Made by a program: the position numbers and the translations under genes
NCBI GenBank assembly: GCA_964242425.1
Contig: CAXTCK010000063.1
Span: 1-16,135, forward strand
DNA length: 16,135 nucleotides
Direction: 5' to 3'
DNA from: Lichenicola sp964242425
GTDB lineage: Bacteria > Pseudomonadota > Alphaproteobacteria > Acetobacterales > Acetobacteraceae
Part shown: piece after piece, positions 6,723 through 14,772 of the stretch
Numbering within the stretch: position 1 is the stretch's first letter
Layout of the letters: each line of letters begins with the position of its first letter
The notes under the pieces: generated by a model
What the model saw: only the letters and a program-made list of their open reading frames with translations
Databases searched by the model: none
What the model was told of the DNA's origin: nothing

Positions 6723-9700
6723 ATGGGTCCCGTGGAGCTCCAGGTCACCACCAACTATTCGTTCCTGCGCGGCGGGAGCCACATCGAGGAGCTGATGCTG
6801 CAGGCGCAGGCGCTGGGCCACGACGCCCTGGCCGTCACCGACCGCAACACCCTGGCCGGCATGGCGCGGGCGCACCATCGCGCAGGCGAGCTCGGGTTCC
6901 GGCTGGTCGTGGGCGCTCGGCTCGACCTGCGGGACGCGCCGTCGCTGCTGGTGTACCCGACCGATCGCGCCGCCTATGCCCGGCTGTGCCGGCTGCTCAG
7001 CCTGGGCAAGGCGCGCGCCGGCAAGGGCGGATGCGAGCTGCGCTGGTCCGACCTCGACGGGCCGGCCGAGGGAATGCTGGCGGTGCTGCTGCCGGAACGG
7101 CCGCTCGAAGCCCTGGACGACACCCTGCCGCGGGAGCTGCATCGGCTGCGCGACGTGTTTGGTGACCGCGCCTGGTGTGCGCTCACCCTGGAGCGCCGGC
7201 CGAACGACCGCGCCCGGCTGCAGCGCACCGAGGCGCTGTGCCGGGCGGCCAGGGTGCCGACGGTGGCGACAGGGGACGTGCTCTACCACGTGCCGGAACG
7301 CCGCATCCTGCAGGACGTGGTCACCTGCATACGCGAAGGCTGCACCATCGACGCGGCCGGGTACCGGCGCAGCCGGTCGGTGGACCGCCACCTGAAGGGT
7401 CCCGACGAGATGGTGCGGCTGTTCGGCGCCGACCATCCGGACGCGCTCGCCGCCACCCGCACGATCCTGGAGCTCTGCCGGTTCAGCCTGTCGGAGCTGA
7501 GCTACCGGTATCCGGAGGAAAGCGAGACGCCCGGGCTGTCGGACCAGGAGGACCTGGAGCGGCTGGTGAGGGAGCGGCTGCCGGTGGCATACCCGGCGGG
7601 CGTGCCGGTGGCGGTGACGGCCCAGGTGGCGCACGAGCTGCGGCTGATCGCCGGGCTGGACTACGCGCCCTACTTCCTGACGGTGAACGCGATCGTCCGG
7701 TTCGCGCGCGACAAGGGCATCCTGTGCCAGGGCCGGGGGTCGGCCGCCAACTCGGCGGTATGCTTCGTGCTGGGCATCACCGCGATCGACCCGGTGGAGA
7801 GCAACCTCCTGTTCGAGCGCTTCATCTCCGCCAACCGACGCGAGCCGCCCGACATCGACGTCGACTTCGAGCACGAGCGGCGCGAGGAGGTGATCCAGTG
7901 GGTGTTCGAGCGCTACGGGCGCGACCGCGCGGCGCTGTGCGCCACCGTGGTGCGCTACCGGGCGCGGGGTGCCGTGCGCGAGGTCGGCAAGGTGCTGGGA
8001 CTACCGGAAGACGTGACCGGGGCGCTGGCGAGCCAGGTCTGGGGCTGGAGCGAGGGCGGCGTCGGCCCGGAACACGCCCAAGCGGTCGGGCTCAACTTGG
8101 AGGACCGCCGGCTGCGGATGACGCTTCTTCTGGCGCGCGAGCTGGTCGGCTTTCCGCGCCACCTGAGCCAGCACCCAGGCGGCTTCGTGCTGACGCGGGA
8201 GCCGCTCGACCGCCTGGTGCCGGTGGAGCCGGCCTCCATGGCGGGCCGGCAGGTGATCGAATGGGACAAGGACGACATCGACGCCCTCCGCTTCATGAAG
8301 GTCGACGTGCTGGGGCTCGGCATGCTGGGCTGCATGCGCCGCGCCTTCGACCTGCTGGCCGAGCATCGTGGCAAGCGCCTCGGCCTGGCGGAGATCCCGC
8401 GCGACGACCCCCTCACCTTCGACATGATCTGCCGCGCCGACACCCTGGGCACGTTCCAGATCGAAAGCCGGGCGCAGATGGCGATGCTGCCCAGGCTGAA
8501 GCCCAGATGCCTGTACGACCTGGTGATCCAGGTAGCGATCGTGCGGCCGGGGCCGATCCAGGGCGACATGGTGCATCCATATCTGCGCCGGCGGGAAGGG
8601 CTGGAGCATCCGGAGTATCCGCAGGACAGCCTGCGCCGGGTGCTGAAGAAGACCCTGGGCGTGCCGCTGTTCCAGGAGCAGGCGATGCAGGTCGCGATCC
8701 AGTGCGGCGGCTTCTCGCCGGACGAGGCGGACCAGCTGCGACGCGCGATGGCGACCTTCAAGGTCACGGGCGGCGTCGCGCGGTTCCGGGACAAGCTGAT
8801 CGACGGCATGGAGCGCAACGGCTTCGAGCGGGCGTTCGCCGAGCGCACCTTCAGCCAGATCGAGGGCTTCGGCTCCTACGGCTTTCCCGAAAGCCACGCC
8901 GCCGGCTTCGCCAAGATCGCCTATGCCAGCGCCTGGATGAAGTGCCACCACCCGGACGTGTTCTGCTGCGCGCTGCTGAACGCGCAGCCGATGGGCTTCT
9001 ATGCGCCGGCGCAGGTGGTGCGCGACGCGCGCGAGCACGGCGTGCCGGTGCGGCCGGTCTGCGCGCGGGAAAGCGCCTGGGACTGCGCGCTGGAGCCGGC
9101 GGAGGGACCGTTCCTCGCCGTGCGGCTCGGTCTGCGCATGGTGCGGGGCCTGTCGCGGGCCGACGCCGAGCGGCTGATCGCCGCCCGCGCCGGCGAACCG
9201 TGGCACACGATCGAGGCGCTGCACCGGCGCACCGGGCTGCCGCCCGCGGTGCTGGAACGGATCGCGCAGGCGGACGGGTTCCATGCCTTCGGCCTGTCGC
9301 GACGGAACGCGTCCTGGGCCGTGCGCGGCCTCGGCACCGGGTCGCTGCCGTTGTTCGACGGGCTGGACGAGGCGGCGCCCGAGCCGGAAACGGTGCTTCA
9401 GCCATTGGGCGACGGCGGCGAGGTGGCGGCGGACTACCGCAACGTGGGCCTGAGCCTTTATCGCCACCCGTTGTCGCTGCTCCGCCCGGCGCTGCGCGCG
9501 CGCGGGCTGCGGTCGTGCGGGATGCTGGACGGGGTGCCGAACGGGACACGGGTGGGCGTCGCCGGGATCGTGCTGATGCGTCAGAAGCCGGGCTCGGCCA
9601 AGGGGGTGATGTTCATGACGCTGGAGGACGAGGACGGCATCGCCAACCTGGTGATCTGGCCAGCCTTGTTCGAGCGCGAGCGCAGCCTGATCCTGGCAGC

Positions 9701-9866
9701 AGGCCTGCTCGCCTGCCACGGCCGGGTGCAGCGGACCGGCACGGTGGTGCACCTCCTGGCGGAGCGGCTGGAGAACCTGACGCCGCTGCTGCGCGACCTG
9801 GACCGTGGCGGCGTCGCCGGACCGGACGGCGCGCCGATCAGGGTGCCGACGCGCGACTTCCGCTGA
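6723..9866 (+). CDS. dnaE2: Error-prone DNA polymerase DnaE2
   Basis: A 1047-aa C-family polymerase of the DnaE2 (ImuC) type, which performs translesion synthesis as part of the ImuA/ImuB/DnaE2 mutasome. The N-terminal PHP domain (about 4-270) starts LQVTTNYSFLRGGSH and continues VTDRNTLAG; metal ligands found in replicative DnaE (the HSEYS His and DHG) are substituted, as usual for DnaE2. The catalytic aspartates are visible in PDIDVDF (D377 and D379) and KVDVLGL (D528). A helix-hairpin-helix region and an OB fold (GTRVGVAGIVLMRQ onward, about 939-1010) follow, and the protein ends PTRDFR, matching the usual SRDFH-like DnaE2 terminus. ATG at 6723 fits the family N-terminus; its ribosome site is poor. 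The 3' end overlaps the convergent MFS gene by 29 nt. No LexA box is visible just upstream. Confidence 0.97.
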   Translation: MGPVELQVTTNYSFLRGGSHIEELMLQAQALGHDALAVTDRNTLAGMARAHHRAGELGFRLVVGARLDLRDAPSLLVYPTDRAAYARLCRLLSLGKARAGKGGCELRWSDLDGPAEGMLAVLLPERPLEALDDTLPRELHRLRDVFGDRAWCALTLERRPNDRARLQRTEALCRAARVPTVATGDVLYHVPERRILQDVVTCIREGCTIDAAGYRRSRSVDRHLKGPDEMVRLFGADHPDALAATRTILELCRFSLSELSYRYPEESETPGLSDQEDLERLVRERLPVAYPAGVPVAVTAQVAHELRLIAGLDYAPYFLTVNAIVRFARDKGILCQGRGSAANSAVCFVLGITAIDPVESNLLFERFISANRREPPDIDVDFEHERREEVIQWVFERYGRDRAALCATVVRYRARGAVREVGKVLGLPEDVTGALASQVWGWSEGGVGPEHAQAVGLNLEDRRLRMTLLLARELVGFPRHLSQHPGGFVLTREPLDRLVPVEPASMAGRQVIEWDKDDIDALRFMKVDVLGLGMLGCMRRAFDLLAEHRGKRLGLAEIPRDDPLTFDMICRADTLGTFQIESRAQMAMLPRLKPRCLYDLVIQVAIVRPGPIQGDMVHPYLRRREGLEHPEYPQDSLRRVLKKTLGVPLFQEQAMQVAIQCGGFSPDEADQLRRAMATFKVTGGVARFRDKLIDGMERNGFERAFAERTFSQIEGFGSYGFPESHAAGFAKIAYASAWMKCHHPDVFCCALLNAQPMGFYAPAQVVRDAREHGVPVRPVCARESAWDCALEPAEGPFLAVRLGLRMVRGLSRADAERLIAARAGEPWHTIEALHRRTGLPPAVLERIAQADGFHAFGLSRRNASWAVRGLGTGSLPLFDGLDEAAPEPETVLQPLGDGGEVAADYRNVGLSLYRHPLSLLRPALRARGLRSCGMLDGVPNGTRVGVAGIVLMRQKPGSAKGVMFMTLEDEDGIANLVIWPALFERERSLILAAGLLACHGRVQRTGTVVHLLAERLENLTPLLRDLDRGGVAGPDGAPIRVPTRDFR

Positions 9867-11115
9867 GCGGCCGTTCCGCGACGCGCCACAACCACAGCGC
9901 CGCGAGAAGGCCGGTGCCGAGCAGCAACGCGGTGAAGCCCGCGACGCCCGCCCAGTGCGCCCTTTCCCAGAACCAGCCGCCAAGGGAGCCCAACGCGCTG
10001 GAACCGAGATAGTAGGCCAGCAGGTAGAGCGAAGCGGCGTGACCCTTGTCGACGGTGGCCCGGTTGCCGACCCAGGCGCTGGCAACCGCATGGGACACGA
10101 AGAAGCCGACCGTGACCAGCGCCAGCCCGGCCAGGGTCGCGGCCAAGGACGGCAGCAGGGTGAGCGCCAGCCCGAGGAGGCTGCACGACTGCCCCACGAC
10201 CAGAACCCGCCCACGGCCGAACCGGGACGACGCCCGCCCGGCCAAAGGCGAGGCCAGGATGCCGAACAGGTAGACGGTGAACACCAGGCCGGCCTGCCCC
10301 TGCCCGAGCGAGAACGGTGGACGGAGCAGGCGGAAGCCGAGGTAGTTGTAGATCGTGACAAAGGCACCCATGGCCAGGAAGCCGGTCAGGAACAGGCCGT
10401 CCAGCACCGGATCGCGCAGGTGCCTGAGCCAAGCGTTCCCGCTCCAGGCCCGCCCGCTCCAGGTGCGACCGGCCGCGGCAGGCGTGGCGCGGGGCGGCAC
10501 CACGCGGGCCGGCGGCAGCAGCAGCAGGAACAGGAAGGCCGCCAGCAGGCAGCACAGCCCGGTCAGCAGAAGGCCGAGGCGCCAGCCGCCAGCATCGGCG
10601 ACCAGGGCGGTGCCGACCCGGCCGGCCATGCCGCCGAACGCGGTGCCGCCGATGTACAGCCCCATCGCGGCACCCAGACGCTCGGGGGCCACCTCCTCCG
10701 ACAGGTGCGCCATCGCCACCGCCGGCACCCCGCCCAGCAGCGCGCCCTCGACCGCCCGGAGCGCCAGAAGCGCCGTCCAGCTCGGCGCCGCGGCGGCCAA
10801 CATGTTGCAGCAGGCCGCCAGCACCATGGACACGCCCATGGTCCGCTTGCGCCCGATCCGTGCTGCCAGGGGGGCCGTGCACAGGATGGACAGGGCCAGG
10901 AAGCCGGTCGCCAGGGACACGGCGAGCGACGCGGCGGCCGGGCCCACGTGGAAGTCCCGGCCGAACACGGTCAACAGCGGCTGCACGCAGTAAAGCAGCG
11001 AGAAGGTGGCGAAGCCTGCCAGGAACAGCGCGATCCGCAGCCGTCCGCCGGCAGGAAGGACGCGTCCGGCGGGCGCGGCGGGCAGGTCGGGACCGGGTTC
11101 GACGGAACCGGTCAC
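9838..11115 (-). CDS. Major facilitator superfamily transporter (YnfM/AraJ-like exporter)
   Basis: A 425-aa inner-membrane protein with about 12 hydrophobic segments, the first at about 27-48 (LFLAGFATFSLLYCVQPLL, typical of the YnfM-like drug/metabolite exporter group). An MFS motif A appears as APLAARIGRKRTM (81-93), with a second-half counterpart SPLAGRASSRFGRGR. The central loop between helices 6 and 7 holds a short tandem repeat (WSGRA/WSGNA). GTG at 11115 is preferred because it overlaps the TGA of the upstream small ORF as GTGA and leaves a normal short cytoplasmic tail; a GTG at 11193 is the alternative. It converges on dnaE2 with 29 nt of overlap. Substrate unknown; efflux of small molecules is the family expectation. 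Confidence 0.9.
   Translation of the reverse strand: MTGSVEPGPDLPAAPAGRVLPAGGRLRIALFLAGFATFSLLYCVQPLLTVFGRDFHVGPAAASLAVSLATGFLALSILCTAPLAARIGRKRTMGVSMVLAACCNMLAAAAPSWTALLALRAVEGALLGGVPAVAMAHLSEEVAPERLGAAMGLYIGGTAFGGMAGRVGTALVADAGGWRLGLLLTGLCCLLAAFLFLLLLPPARVVPPRATPAAAGRTWSGRAWSGNAWLRHLRDPVLDGLFLTGFLAMGAFVTIYNYLGFRLLRPPFSLGQGQAGLVFTVYLFGILASPLAGRASSRFGRGRVLVVGQSCSLLGLALTLLPSLAATLAGLALVTVGFFVSHAVASAWVGNRATVDKGHAASLYLLAYYLGSSALGSLGGWFWERAHWAGVAGFTALLLGTGLLAALWLWRVAERPLSGSRASAP
10438..10467 (-). repeat. Two-unit 15-nt in-frame tandem repeat in the MFS gene
   Basis: Two adjacent 15-nt units sharing CCCGCTCCAGG at their start (10438-10452 and 10453-10467) encode WSGRA/WSGNA in the hydrophilic loop between the transporter's two halves. 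Probably a slippage duplication tolerated in a linker. Confidence 0.7.
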
Positions 11116-11450
11116 GCCGTATGGAACAACGCGATCGGCGGGACGCAGGCCAGCCGCGCGAACCCAGGGATCGCGCCGGTGCCTGTCGCACACGGCTCTG
11201 CGGACGCCCGGGGCTTGGCGAACGCGGAGGGCGTGGCGCCGCAGAGGGCCTGCGCCTCCTGTCCGACGATCGTCGGGCGGAGCGGCGCCTTCCCGCCGCG
11301 CACGGCGGCCACGTCACATCCAGTCGACAGCACCGTTCCGGCCCGCACGACCGGCGTGCCGGCGGGGACGCGCAAGAAGCGTGCGGCGATGGCCCGCGCG
11401 ACCAACCCGGCATTCTCCGCCCATGCCGCCTCGAATGCGATCGGTGCCAT
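11112..11450 (-). CDS. Possible small protein, translationally coupled to the MFS gene
   Basis: A 112-aa frame from ATG 11450 (a TTG at 11510 would give 132 aa) that I do not recognise. For: its TGA overlaps the likely MFS GTG as GTGA, a classical coupling arrangement; third positions are about 80% G/C while second positions are balanced, as in real genes here; and it fills an otherwise empty stretch. Composition is Ala/Val/Pro-rich with FEAAWAENAGLVARAIAARFL (about 6-26), a plausible amphipathic helix, then VPAGTPVVRAGTVLSTG, a beta-rich looking part with three Cys further on. Against: no good ribosome site at either start, and the high GC makes random open frames common. No function proposed. 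Confidence 0.4.
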   Translation of the reverse strand: MAPIAFEAAWAENAGLVARAIAARFLRVPAGTPVVRAGTVLSTGCDVAAVRGGKAPLRPTIVGQEAQALCGATPSAFAKPRASAEPCATGTGAIPGFARLACVPPIALFHTA

Positions 11451-11529
11451 CTCCGTCCCGCGCCGGACCTGCCGGGGAACGAGTATGGCCGGGCTGTCTG
11501 CACCGGCCAATGCTGCTAGAATCCGCCGT

Positions 11530-12027
11530 GTGACCGCAATCCCGATCCTGACAATCGGCTACGAGGCCGCCCGCGTTGAGCAGGTATGCGACGCCCTGGT
11601 CGCAGCCGGCACCGGCCTGCTGATCGACGTGCGCGCGGTCGCCGCCTCGCGCAGGCCCGGCTTCTCCAAGCGACTGCTGGCCGGCGGGCTGGAAGAAGCC
11701 GGCATCGGCTATCTGCACCTCCAGCCGCTCGGCACCCCCAAGGAAGGACGTGACGCGGTGCGACGCGGCGACGTCGGCACCATGGCGCGCATCTTCCAGG
11801 CGCACATGCAAGGCGACCGGTCGCAGGCGGCGCTGGCGGAAGCGGGCGCGCTGGCGACCGAGAAGCGTGTCTGCCTGCTCTGCTTCGAGCGAGACCACGC
11901 CGATTGCCACCGCGCCCTGGTGGCGGACATGATCGCGGGCGGAACCGGCCAGGCGGTGGAACACCTCCGGGCCGCCATCGACGGACCCGAGCCGGTGCGG
12001 CCGCGCCGGCGCCCGACAAGGAGCTGA
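11530..12027 (+). CDS. DUF488 domain protein
   Basis: A 165-aa DUF488-family protein. Hallmarks in order: ILTIGYEA near the N-terminus, LLIDVRAVAASRRPGFSK (about 35-52), the GIGYLHLQPLGTPKEG stretch, and the C-terminal VCLLCFERDHADCHRALVA, containing the conserved Cys-x2-Cys-like and CHR motifs of the family. The biochemical role of DUF488 is not established; the conserved Cys and His residues suggest an enzyme or nucleic-acid-related function. GTG at 11530 starts 4 residues before the conserved TIGYE strand. No Shine-Dalgarno is visible, but TAGAAT sits 8-13 nt upstream, so a leaderless transcript is possible. It ends 4 nt before ptrB, whose ribosome site lies within its last codons, so the two are an operon. 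Confidence 0.9.
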   Translation: MTAIPILTIGYEAARVEQVCDALVAAGTGLLIDVRAVAASRRPGFSKRLLAGGLEEAGIGYLHLQPLGTPKEGRDAVRRGDVGTMARIFQAHMQGDRSQAALAEAGALATEKRVCLLCFERDHADCHRALVADMIAGGTGQAVEHLRAAIDGPEPVRPRRRPTRS

Positions 12028-12031
12028 CATC

Positions 12032-14194
12032 ATGGACGAGCCCCAAGCTCCTGTGGCCCGGCGAGAAGAGCGGCGCATCGAACAGCTGGGCCACGTGCGG
12101 GTCGACCCCTACGCCTGGATGAAGGACGAGAACTGGCAGGCGGTGCTGCGCGACCCGGGCGCGCTGCGCGCCGACATCGCCGAGCACCTGCGCGCCGAGA
12201 ACCGGTATGCGGAAGCGCTGCTGCGGCCGACGGAGGCGCTCCAGGCCACCCTGGTTGCGGAGATGAAGGGGCGGCTGAAGCAGGACGACAGTTCCGTGCC
12301 GGTGCCGGACGGGCCTTGGGAGTATTATTCGCGCTACCAGGCCGGGGCGCAGCACCCGCTGCATGCGCGCAGGCCGCGCGGCGGCGGTCCGGAACAGGTG
12401 CTGCTCGACGTGCAGGCGCTGTCCGAAGGCAAGGACTTCTACGTGGTCGCAGATGCGCAGCACGCGCCAGGCCATGACCTGTTCGCCTATGCCGAGGACG
12501 CGCAGGGCTCGGAAGTCTACAGGATCCAGGTCAGGGACCTCGGCAGCGGCGAAACCCTGCCGGGGCCGGTGGAAAGCTCCACGGGCGATTTCGCGTTCTC
12601 GCCAGACGGCGCCTGGCTGTTCTGGACCTGGCGCGACGACAACGGCCGGCCGGCGCGGATCTACCGCCGCCCATCGCGCGGCGGCGCCGATGCCCTGGTG
12701 TACGAGGAGCGCGATCCGGGCTTCTTCATCGGGGTCTCGCTGAGCCGTTCGCGCGAGTGGATCGCCATCACCTGCGGCGACCAGGAAACCAGCGAAACCC
12801 TGCTGATCCCGGGTGCCGATCCCCTCGCCGAGCCGCGCGTCGCAGCACCGCGCCGCAAGGGCGAGCGCTACACCCTGGTGCACTGGCCACTGCCGGCACG
12901 GGACCGCTTCATCGTCCATACCAACAACGGCGACGCGCTGGACTTCTGCCTGATGCAGGCTCCGGCCTCCGACCCGGACCGCGGCAACTGGCGACCCTGG
13001 GTGCCGCACCGGCCCGGCCATTTCATCCTCGGCGCCAGCGCGTTCGGCGGCCACCTGGCCTGGATCGAGCGCAGGGACGTCAACAACCGCATCCTGGTGG
13101 TGCCGGCGTCGGCGGCGGAGGCGCCGAACGTTCGCGCCGAGGCCACCGAGATCGCCGTGCCTGAGGAAGCGTGCCTGCTGTCGCTCGACGGTTGCTACGA
13201 GTTCGACACGACGGTGCTGCGCTATGGCTACCAGTCGCCGACCACGCCGCGGCACTGGTACGATTTCGACATGGCGACCGGCACGCGCACCCTGCGCCGG
13301 GTGCAGGAGGTGCCGTCCGGCCACGACAGCGGGCGCTACCTGACGCGGCGGCTGTTCGCCCGCGCGCCCGACGGCGCAGAGGTGCCGATCACGCTGCTGA
13401 TGCGTCGCGACACGGTCGTGGACGGCACGGCGCCGCTGCTGCTCTACGGCTACGGCTCCTACGGCCATGCGATCGAGGCCGGCTTCTCGACCCGCACCCT
13501 GAGCCTGGTGGACCGGGGCTGGATCCACGCCGTGGCCCACGTGCGCGGCGGCTCGGAAAAGGGCTGGGGCTGGTTCCTGGACGGGCGCGGCCCGGCCAAG
13601 CCCAACAGCTTCACCGACTTCGTGGCCTGCGCCGAGCATCTGGTCGCGCATGGCTACGGCGTTAGCGGTGGCATCGTGGCGCACGGGGCGTCGGCCGGCG
13701 GGCTGCTGATGGGGGCGGTCGCCAACCTGGCGCCGGAACTGTTCGCGGGGATCGTGGCGCAGGTGCCGTTCGTCGACACGCTCAACACCATGTCGGACAC
13801 CAGCCTGCCGCTGACCCCGCCGGAATGGCCGGAATGGGGCAACCCCCTCGAGGACGAGGACGCCTACCGGCTGATCGCCGGGTATTCCCCCTACGACAAC
13901 CTTCAACCGCTGCCGTATCCGGCGATCCTGGCCATGGGCGGGCTGTCGGACCCGCGCGTGACCTACTGGGAGCCGGCGAAGTGGGCGGCGCGGCTGCGCG
14001 ACAACACCACGGTCGGCAACCCGGTGCTGTGCCGCATCAACATGGACGCAGGGCACGGCGGCGCATCCGGCCGCTTCGACAGCCTCAAGGAAGCGGCGCT
14101 GGTGCAGGCGTTCGCGATCTGGGCGTTCGAGCGGCGCAAGACCCTCGCTTCACCCGCCGCCTCGCCCCCTGTTTCGCCCCCTACTTTGCCATAA
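12032..14194 (+). CDS. ptrB: Oligopeptidase B (S9A serine peptidase)
   Basis: A 720-aa prolyl-oligopeptidase-family enzyme that cleaves short peptides after Arg/Lys, normally cytosolic; no signal peptide is seen. The N-terminal part (about 70-410) is the beta-propeller; the rest is the alpha/beta hydrolase with catalytic Ser554 in GASAGG, Asp640 in GGLSDPRV and His675 in AGHGGASGR. AHVRGGSEKGWGW is the family's oxyanion-region motif. Spacing of the triad matches the E. coli enzyme. ATG at 12032 is preceded by AAGGAG with an 8-nt gap, so the start is secure. The C-terminus carries a short Ser/Pro repeat (SPPVSPP) that overlaps the convergent downstream gene by 14 nt. Co-transcribed with the DUF488 gene. 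Confidence 0.95.
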   Translation: MDEPQAPVARREERRIEQLGHVRVDPYAWMKDENWQAVLRDPGALRADIAEHLRAENRYAEALLRPTEALQATLVAEMKGRLKQDDSSVPVPDGPWEYYSRYQAGAQHPLHARRPRGGGPEQVLLDVQALSEGKDFYVVADAQHAPGHDLFAYAEDAQGSEVYRIQVRDLGSGETLPGPVESSTGDFAFSPDGAWLFWTWRDDNGRPARIYRRPSRGGADALVYEERDPGFFIGVSLSRSREWIAITCGDQETSETLLIPGADPLAEPRVAAPRRKGERYTLVHWPLPARDRFIVHTNNGDALDFCLMQAPASDPDRGNWRPWVPHRPGHFILGASAFGGHLAWIERRDVNNRILVVPASAAEAPNVRAEATEIAVPEEACLLSLDGCYEFDTTVLRYGYQSPTTPRHWYDFDMATGTRTLRRVQEVPSGHDSGRYLTRRLFARAPDGAEVPITLLMRRDTVVDGTAPLLLYGYGSYGHAIEAGFSTRTLSLVDRGWIHAVAHVRGGSEKGWGWFLDGRGPAKPNSFTDFVACAEHLVAHGYGVSGGIVAHGASAGGLLMGAVANLAPELFAGIVAQVPFVDTLNTMSDTSLPLTPPEWPEWGNPLEDEDAYRLIAGYSPYDNLQPLPYPAILAMGGLSDPRVTYWEPAKWAARLRDNTTVGNPVLCRINMDAGHGGASGRFDSLKEAALVQAFAIWAFERRKTLASPAASPPVSPPTLP

Positions 14195-14678
14195 GCTCGG
14201 CCGCCCGGGCCGCCATCACCCTGGGCAACACGCCCTGGTGCAGCTCCTCGATCCGCGGCAGGTCGCTGTAGTGCATCAGCGACAGCCTGACCTCGCCGGC
14301 GGCGGCGATCATGGTCTCGGTCGGACGATCGTAGAGCACCAGCACGGAGCGGCCGAGCACCCACGTGTTCTCGCGCCGCAACGCGTTCAGAAGGCGCGAA
14401 AAGTAGGAACTGTCGCGCAGGAACACGGTGAACAACTGGTCGTCGCACTTGATGCACTGGTACATGCTGCGGGTGCCATGGCTCGCGAGCATCTTCACGC
14501 TCCATCCCAGCCGGTACATGAAGTCCCGTCCGAAGCGCTCCATCTGCTGCTGCGTGATGGAGGGCCGCCATTGCAGGTTCCGGTTCCGGCGCCTCGCCAG
14601 CAGCCGCCACAGCACCGCGGCCGCGAGCACGACGAGATAGGCGGCCACGCCGGACCAGATCAGCCACTGGTATCGCAT
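14181..14678 (-). CDS. Membrane-anchored hypothetical protein, possibly a degenerate restriction-endonuclease-like fold
   Basis: A 165-aa protein with one N-terminal transmembrane helix (about 5-27), an Arg-rich cytoplasmic border (RRRNRN) and a soluble domain. That domain runs FGRDFMYRLGWSVKML (49-64), QCIKCDDQLFTVFL (74-87), an ALRR helix, SVLVLYDRP (111-119) and a final MIAAAGEVRLSLMHYSDL. This order (helix with GW-V, beta pair, VLV-strand, helix, short strand plus L) is reminiscent of Mrr-like nuclease domains, but the D...ExK catalytic set is not evident, so if related it is probably inactive. ATG at 14678 is chosen for the hydrophobic start; AGGA lies somewhat far upstream. It is 94 nt downstream of the HD-GYP gene on the same strand and may be co-transcribed. 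Confidence 0.82.
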   Translation of the reverse strand: MRYQWLIWSGVAAYLVVLAAAVLWRLLARRRNRNLQWRPSITQQQMERFGRDFMYRLGWSVKMLASHGTRSMYQCIKCDDQLFTVFLRDSSYFSRLLNALRRENTWVLGRSVLVLYDRPTETMIAAAGEVRLSLMHYSDLPRIEELHQGVLPRVMAARAAELMAK

Positions 14679-14772
14679 TCGCTTCGCTCGTCCTTTCCCG
14701 GATCCCGCCCGCCGCCGGACGGGTCGAGATGTCGCACGGAACCCGCTGCGGTGTCGCCTGCGCCGGAGCGAC

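Noticed and set aside
7175..10012. 945-codon plus-strand frame inside dnaE2
   Set aside because: Gly/Arg/Ala-rich low-complexity translation in another frame of dnaE2; no motif.
11516..14056. 846-codon minus-strand open frame opposite DUF488/ptrB
   Set aside because: Composition of a shadow frame; ptrB's catalytic triad and propeller are on the other strand.
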